From contig UQWK01000002.1 of assembly GCA_900544725.1 (NCBI GenBank), forward strand, positions 1-64,000: a DNA stretch of 64,000 nucleotides, given 5' to 3'. How positions within the stretch are numbered: the stretch's first letter is position 1; every line of letters begins with the position of its first letter. The DNA is from an uncultured Collinsella sp. (GTDB lineage Bacteria > Actinomycetota > Coriobacteriia > Coriobacteriales > Coriobacteriaceae). The notes beneath the pieces are model-generated. The model was given only the letters and a program-made list of their open reading frames with translations, was not told the DNA's origin and did not search any database. A program made the translations under genes and the position numbers. Of this stretch, positions 60,205 to 64,000 are shown one piece after another.

Positions 60205-60723
60205 AGGCACATCCTTTGTCTGTGATACTAACAGCGTCATTGTCCCACGTTTACGGGCATAGATGGCGAATATCTGGGCCAACGGGACGTCGAATGGGAC
60301 AAAAGTCCCACCCAAGCCCGGCACTTGGGAACGTTCCTTATCTGCCGGCAGCCTGGGGCGCTCCTTGGCATGGCCCGCGCCAGTAATAGATACCACTTCA
60401 CACCTCCATCACAGGTGTAGCGGCTTTGTGTGGGCGTGACGCGCACTGATTGAACCGCCGGACGAGGGGCATAAAGCAGTTGAGCGAAAACGGTTTGCCC
60501 CTTTGCCGTTCGCTCGAGGATCATGTCCCCCTTTTCCGCGGAAACCCCGGCAGTTGCGAAGAGCTGCCGGGGTTTCTGTCGTTTGAGGGGGTTGAAAGAG
60601 CTGAGCTCGTGGGCGGCAATCAAAGTGTTGAGCCGACAGTCCGCTGCACACAATGCGCGCCCTCGGCAACTTGCGAGCAACGACGACGCCTCCCCCACCT
60701 CACCCCGCGCTATACTCGTCCGC
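60205..60723. other. long intergenic region with a REP-type repeat and a hairpin
   Basis: About 520 bp between divergent genes. At 60316-60350 GGCACTTGGGAACGTTCCTT and CTGCCGGCAG belong to the GGGACGTTC repeat family. At 60541-60576 GAAACCCCGGCAG pairs with CTGCCGGGGTTTC. No gene is supported; a minus-strand frame from an ATG at 60524 is noted among the rejected items. Confidence 0.5.
60541..60576. terminator. stable hairpin without a clear gene
   Basis: GAAACCCCGGCAG and CTGCCGGGGTTTC form a 13-bp perfect stem with a 10-nt loop, followed by a weak TTTCTGTCGTTT on the plus strand. Confidence 0.55.
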
Positions 60724-61914
60724 ATGGATATCAACGCATGCAACATAGCAACGCCCGCCGTGGCCACGTCGACGGCACCCAACAGAAAGCTCACCCCCGC
60801 CCTCGCGCCCGTCGTGGGCCGCTTTGCCCCGTCGCCCTCGGGCCGCATGCACCTGGGCAACGTGTTCAGCTGCCTGTGCGCATGGCTTTCGGCCCGCAGC
60901 CAGGGCGGCCGCATCGTGCTGCGCATCGAGGACCTGGACGATCGCTGCAAGCGCCCGGAACTCGCCGCCCAGCTCATCGACGACCTCGCTTGGCTGGGGC
61001 TCGAATGGGACGAAGGCCCCTACTACCAGCACGATCGCCTGAATCTATACGAGGCCGCCCTGCACCAGCTGCAAGACGCCGGCCTCACCTACCCCTGCTT
61101 TTGCACGCGCGCCGAGCTCCACGCCGCAAGCGCACCGCACGCCAGCGACGGCACGCCCATCTACCGCGGCGCCTGCCGAGGCCTTTCTGCCGAAGAGGTC
61201 GCCCGCCGCAGTGCCCTGCGCGCCCCGGCCACGCGCCTGCGCGTGCCCGCCGTCGACGACCTCACAGAGGATGTAGTCGAGTTTGTGGACCGTACGTATG
61301 GCGCCCAATGCGAGGCACTCGCCACCGAGTGCGGCGACTTTTTGGTGCGCCGCAGCGACGGCGTGTTTGCCTACCAGTTGGCCGTGGTGGTTGACGATGC
61401 CGCCATGGGCGTCACCGAGGTCGTGCGCGGATGCGACCTGCTGGGCTCCACGCCGCGCCAAATCTATCTGCAGCACCTGCTGGGACTGCCCACACCGCAC
61501 TACGCACACATTCCGCTGCTCATGGCACCGGATGGCCGCCGCCTTTCCAAGCGCGATCGCGACCTGGATCTGGGCGAGCTGCGCGCCCGCTTTGGCACGC
61601 CCGAGGCGCTGCTGGGCTGGCTCGCCGGACAAACAAGCATCGCGCCGGACACCACGCCGCGCACAGCCGAGCAGCTGGTCGAGCACTTTAGTTGGAACGT
61701 CATCCGCGCGCACAGGGAGAACATCGTTATGAGTGAAAGGATATTCATGGAGCAGACAACTGCCCACCTTGACGAGCGCCTCGACAACGGTGTCGTTGAA
61801 GCGTCGGCAACCCGCCTTTCACCAGAGGGGTTCGATGCGTTTTGCGAAATACTTGACTCCCCCATTCCCGAGGCCACAAAAGAGCTGCTCGAGCGCAAGG
61901 CAGCTTGGGAGTAG
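60724..61914 (+). CDS. gluQ: glutamyl-Q-tRNA(Asp) synthetase-like protein fused to an antitoxin-like tail
   Basis: A 396-residue protein. Residues ~1-335 form the GluRS catalytic core without the anticodon domain: PSPSGRMHLGN (HIGH-like), RIEDLDDR, zinc site CFCTR...YRGACRG, LVRRSDGVFAYQLAVVVDD and the LSKRDRD KMSKS-like block. GluQ-RS attaches glutamate to queuosine in tRNA-Asp. Residues ~336-396 (LSPEGFDAFCEILDSPIPEA, LLERKAAWE) match the C-terminal half of DUF1778/TacA-type antitoxins and are not part of GluQ-RS. There is no intervening stop. Start ATG 60724. Confidence 0.85.
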   Translation: MDINACNIATPAVATSTAPNRKLTPALAPVVGRFAPSPSGRMHLGNVFSCLCAWLSARSQGGRIVLRIEDLDDRCKRPELAAQLIDDLAWLGLEWDEGPYYQHDRLNLYEAALHQLQDAGLTYPCFCTRAELHAASAPHASDGTPIYRGACRGLSAEEVARRSALRAPATRLRVPAVDDLTEDVVEFVDRTYGAQCEALATECGDFLVRRSDGVFAYQLAVVVDDAAMGVTEVVRGCDLLGSTPRQIYLQHLLGLPTPHYAHIPLLMAPDGRRLSKRDRDLDLGELRARFGTPEALLGWLAGQTSIAPDTTPRTAEQLVEHFSWNVIRAHRENIVMSERIFMEQTTAHLDERLDNGVVEASATRLSPEGFDAFCEILDSPIPEATKELLERKAAWE

Positions 61915-61966
61915 ATTCCTTGGCGAGCTAATCCCGCTTCGTCACAAAGCTCAAGCGCACTCACCC

Positions 61967-62692
61967 CTATGCAACGTCCCAGGGCTGGAGTTCGTCGCCC
62001 AGGCAAACGATGCAGTCATAGAGCACGGTATGGCGCTCGGCAGGGTTGGCATCCCGATGAAAATGCCCGTAGTACCAGCGCTTGTAATCCAAGCGGTCTT
62101 CCAGCTCATCGAAAAATGCCGTAAGCCGATCAACGGCGGGGCAATTCCAGCCGGGCGCCGGATAAAGCGTGGGCGAAAGCATGCGCGCAGAGCAGGTGTG
62201 GGTGATCACGTAGTCGACCTTCCAGCCCACGCTGTCGAGCTTTGCCCGCGCCTCCTCAAAGTTGCGCTCGTCCGGCAGCTCCTGTGGCCACCAGCTGGAA
62301 TAGGGAATGCGGTATTCCTTATCCACGCTCGTGGCGCCACCCATGGTAAAGATCGTTGAGCCGTCGAGCTCAAAGACCTCGCCGCGCGTCAGGCGCCGGA
62401 TGGGCGAGGTGTCCGATAGGCGCTGCGTGAGCCCGCCGTGCCACAACTCCATGGGGCGCTCCGCCCAGTGATCAAAACGCTCGTGGTTGCCGTCGACAAA
62501 CAGCACGGTATAGGGGCGCGACTCCAGCCAAGCGATATCGGCGCATTCCTCGGCAGAGAAATCCCACGGAAAGCCGAAGTCGCCGGCAATGATGAGATAG
62601 TCATCGCTCGTCAGGCCATCCCCAAGCTCCCAGTCGCGGAGCTTTTGCATGTCAAGCCCACCGTGGATGTCGCCTGTCACATAGACCGTCAT
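61967..62692 (-). CDS. metallophosphoesterase
   Basis: A 241-residue calcineurin-like phosphoesterase. TVYVTGDIHGG (metal-1 site), LIIAGDFGFPWDF, LFVDGNHERFD (metal and catalytic His), DYVITHTCSARM and YYGHFHRDA give the full set of motifs. Single domain, cytoplasmic, no signal. Its substrate is unknown; diadenosine-tetraphosphate or phosphoprotein hydrolysis are typical options. I start at ATG 62692, at the family N-terminus. Confidence 0.88.
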   Translation of the reverse strand: MTVYVTGDIHGGLDMQKLRDWELGDGLTSDDYLIIAGDFGFPWDFSAEECADIAWLESRPYTVLFVDGNHERFDHWAERPMELWHGGLTQRLSDTSPIRRLTRGEVFELDGSTIFTMGGATSVDKEYRIPYSSWWPQELPDERNFEEARAKLDSVGWKVDYVITHTCSARMLSPTLYPAPGWNCPAVDRLTAFFDELEDRLDYKRWYYGHFHRDANPAERHTVLYDCIVCLGDELQPWDVA

Positions 62693-62777
62693 CGGATTAC
62701 CACTTCCCTGTAAGTTGCTAGCCCACATTCTGCATGATCACTAAGCCAACCGTTCCAGCCCTTCCATCCCTTAGGGC

Positions 62778-63017
62778 TTACCCCTCGTTCTTCCATCCAA
62801 ACGGATCAAACACCCAAAAAATCAGATCGAGCACGCCGCCGGTCATCATGGCGCCGGCAAGGGCCATACAAACGTGCAGAGAGCTGGCGCTTCGGAGCAC
62901 GTCGAATGGCCCCAGAACAGCCAGCAGCGCGACCGCTGCGCCGGCCACGCACAGCGCAAGGCACGGTCCCGCGTCCCTAACGCCCTTCTTTACAAGATGC
63001 TTTGCGTTGCCACTCAT
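62778..63017 (-). CDS. small two-helix membrane protein
   Basis: A 79-residue protein with two hydrophobic stretches (~16-35, PCLALCVAGAAVALLAVLG; and ~46-68, MALAGAMMTGGVLDLIFWVF) and a basic N-terminus (MSGNAKHLVKKGVRD). The family is not recognised. AAGGAG lies 10 nt before ATG 63017; TTG just upstream is an alternative. It follows the convergent direction of the phosphoesterase with an 85-bp gap. Confidence 0.55.
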   Translation of the reverse strand: MSGNAKHLVKKGVRDAGPCLALCVAGAAVALLAVLGPFDVLRSASSLHVCMALAGAMMTGGVLDLIFWVFDPFGWKNEG

Positions 63018-63177
63018 CAATATCGAACTCCTTAGAGGGTCGTCGTTCAGATGCATGCCGCCGCGACAGAGCATGGCGGCAGGGTAAGTGTCGTATGTCG
63101 TGCGGACATCAATGGAGAAACCGCCTGCTCGACCAACCCTTGACGCCGCTTTGCTACCGGCACCCCATCCCCGCTAC

Positions 63178-63362
63178 CGAGGTCTAATACTTTTCCCGCG
63201 AAGTGAACGTCTATTTTTGGACCCCTGAAGCATTCGCATTTTTCGATGGCAAAATCGCAGGATTCTGGCATTAAAAACCACAGGAAACGGCGCGCTCAAA
63301 GTGTCGATGCTTCGGGGGTCCGATTTAGCTCGTTCACTTCTCGGGAAAAGTATTAGACCTCG
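63178..63362. repeat. 185-bp element with 56-bp terminal inverted repeats
   Basis: The left end CGAGGTCTAATACTTTTCCC and the reverse complement of the right end match over 21 of 21, then GAAGTGAACG, GGACCCC and GAAGCAT are also shared; about 46 of 56 positions agree. The 73-bp interior has no gene. It is unlike the 22761/37271/57919 family. The surrounding 63018-63627 contains no gene. Confidence 0.85.
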
Positions 63363-63627
63363 CTATCAGCCGCCTCATAGATTTGACCGCCCTTCCCTCA
63401 TGCCGCGCAAAACCGGTCTTCCCCTTGCCTGCGCGTCCCGCGTCACGCGCTTCGCTACCCAAAAACTCATCCAACATTAATCTTGGCTCAAGAATCGCTT
63501 AATCTATAACCTGCACTATAGAGTTCGACCAAGGGCGGGGCGGCACCGCGCAACGCAGGCCGCCGAACGCAACGCTCGCGCCCGGGCAATCGCCCGGCGT
63601 CGCGCCCATCGAACGAAAGGACAGGTC

Positions 63628-64000
63628 ATGGACGACCTCGAAAAAGTTGAAACCATCCGCACCAAGTGCAACGTGAGCTACACCGATGCCAAGGCCGCGC
63701 TCGACGCCGCCGACGGCAACGTCCTGGACGCCATCATTTGGCTCGAGTCTCAGGGCAAGACGCAGACCACGTCGGCGCACGTCGCCACCGAGTCCGAGTC
63801 GGTCGATGAACCCTCGGCCGAGATGGTCGCCGCGCAGGCCGCCTACGAGAAGTCGAGCGAAAAGACCGACTTCTCCAAGAAGATGGACAGCGTGTGGGAG
63901 TACCTCAAAAAGCTCTTCCGCCTGAGTCTGGACACCAAGTTTGTCGCAACGCGCCGCGACGCCATCATCCTCAACATCCCCATCCTGATCCCCATCATCG
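63628..64000 (+). CDS. DUF4342-like protein (cut by window edge)
   Basis: The first 124 residues are visible. The N-terminal ~45 (LEKVETIRTKCNVSYTDAKA, LDAADGNVLDAIIWLES) are a UBA-like fold as found at the start of EF-Ts and in DUF4342 proteins. A linker rich in Thr/Ser/Glu follows, then LKKLFRLSLDTKFVATRRDA and a hydrophobic stretch at the edge (IILNIPILIPII), probably a membrane segment. AAAGGA lies 7 nt before the ATG. The C-terminus is off the window. Confidence 0.7.
   Translation, partial: MDDLEKVETIRTKCNVSYTDAKAALDAADGNVLDAIIWLESQGKTQTTSAHVATESESVDEPSAEMVAAQAAYEKSSEKTDFSKKMDSVWEYLKKLFRLSLDTKFVATRRDAIILNIPILIPII

Noticed and set aside
60237..60524. Minus-strand frame from ATG 60524 with a G-rich site
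   Set aside because: Its end runs through a REP-type repeat and it shows no domain; likely chance in a non-coding gap.

Overview
The window reads as chromosome of a high-GC, anaerobic, gut-type actinobacterium of the class Coriobacteriia, most likely Collinsella or a close relative. This is an inference from GC-rich codon use, densely packed operons, a GalNAc/GlcNAc-type mannose-family PTS locus, Tat plus hydrogenase-maturation genes, a family II pyrophosphatase and a NAD-type isocitrate dehydrogenase. No rRNA is present and no species marker was searched. I see about 60 protein genes (two cut by the window edges), one tRNA-Thr, no CRISPR array, no prophage and no intact IS.

Layout. 1-12.99 kb is a sugar island: a DeoR-type regulator and galM, an orphan PTS IIB with an altered active site, tRNA-Thr, then lacX-lacC-(nagA remnant)-yhcH, a flavodoxin, nagA, agaS, a GntR/UTRA regulator, and a five-gene PTS operon (IIA, YajC-like, IIB, IIC, IID). 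Together these would import and phosphorylate an N-acetylated amino sugar, deacetylate it (NagA), deaminate and isomerise it (AgaS), and phosphorylate tagatose-6-P (LacC); the aldolase is not in the window. An identical 13-bp operator-like sequence lies upstream of both agaS and the PTS operon. 13.0-24.9 kb holds a DUF2975/Xre pair, a SurA-like membrane protein, icd, a HEAT-repeat protein, a dehydrogenase with a metal-binding tail, DegV, long HPF, a solute-binding lipoprotein, a DUF559-like protein and ComF. 25-35 kb is core housekeeping: ricT-holB-tmk, a zinc-ribbon protein, topA, and tatA-tatC-hypA-hypB. 35-50.5 kb holds a STAS protein, an aminotransferase, nhaA, ppaC, a ROK kinase, a second GntR regulator with manA, pcrA, uppP, a Usp protein and a two-component system. 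50.6-64 kb holds an aminotransferase/ornithine-cyclodeaminase pair under a divergent PucR-type regulator, purH, a GNAT, a DUF2207 protein, a glutamyl-Q-tRNA synthetase homologue carrying a fused antitoxin-like tail, a phosphoesterase and a DUF4342-like start.

The least explained material is between the genes. (1) A structured RNA-like element occurs three times (43561-43658, 46780-46879, 55156-55254), each directly after the stop codon of a minus-strand gene; two copies keep the same multi-helix fold through compensatory base changes. (2) A family of 217-229 bp elements with long terminal inverted repeats but unrelated interiors occurs three times (22761-22977, 37271-37499, 57919-58147). (3) A different 185-bp element with 56-bp terminal inverted repeats sits at 63178-63362. 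(4) Two families of short REPIN-like palindromic repeats are scattered between genes. All alignments here were made by eye; no database was searched.
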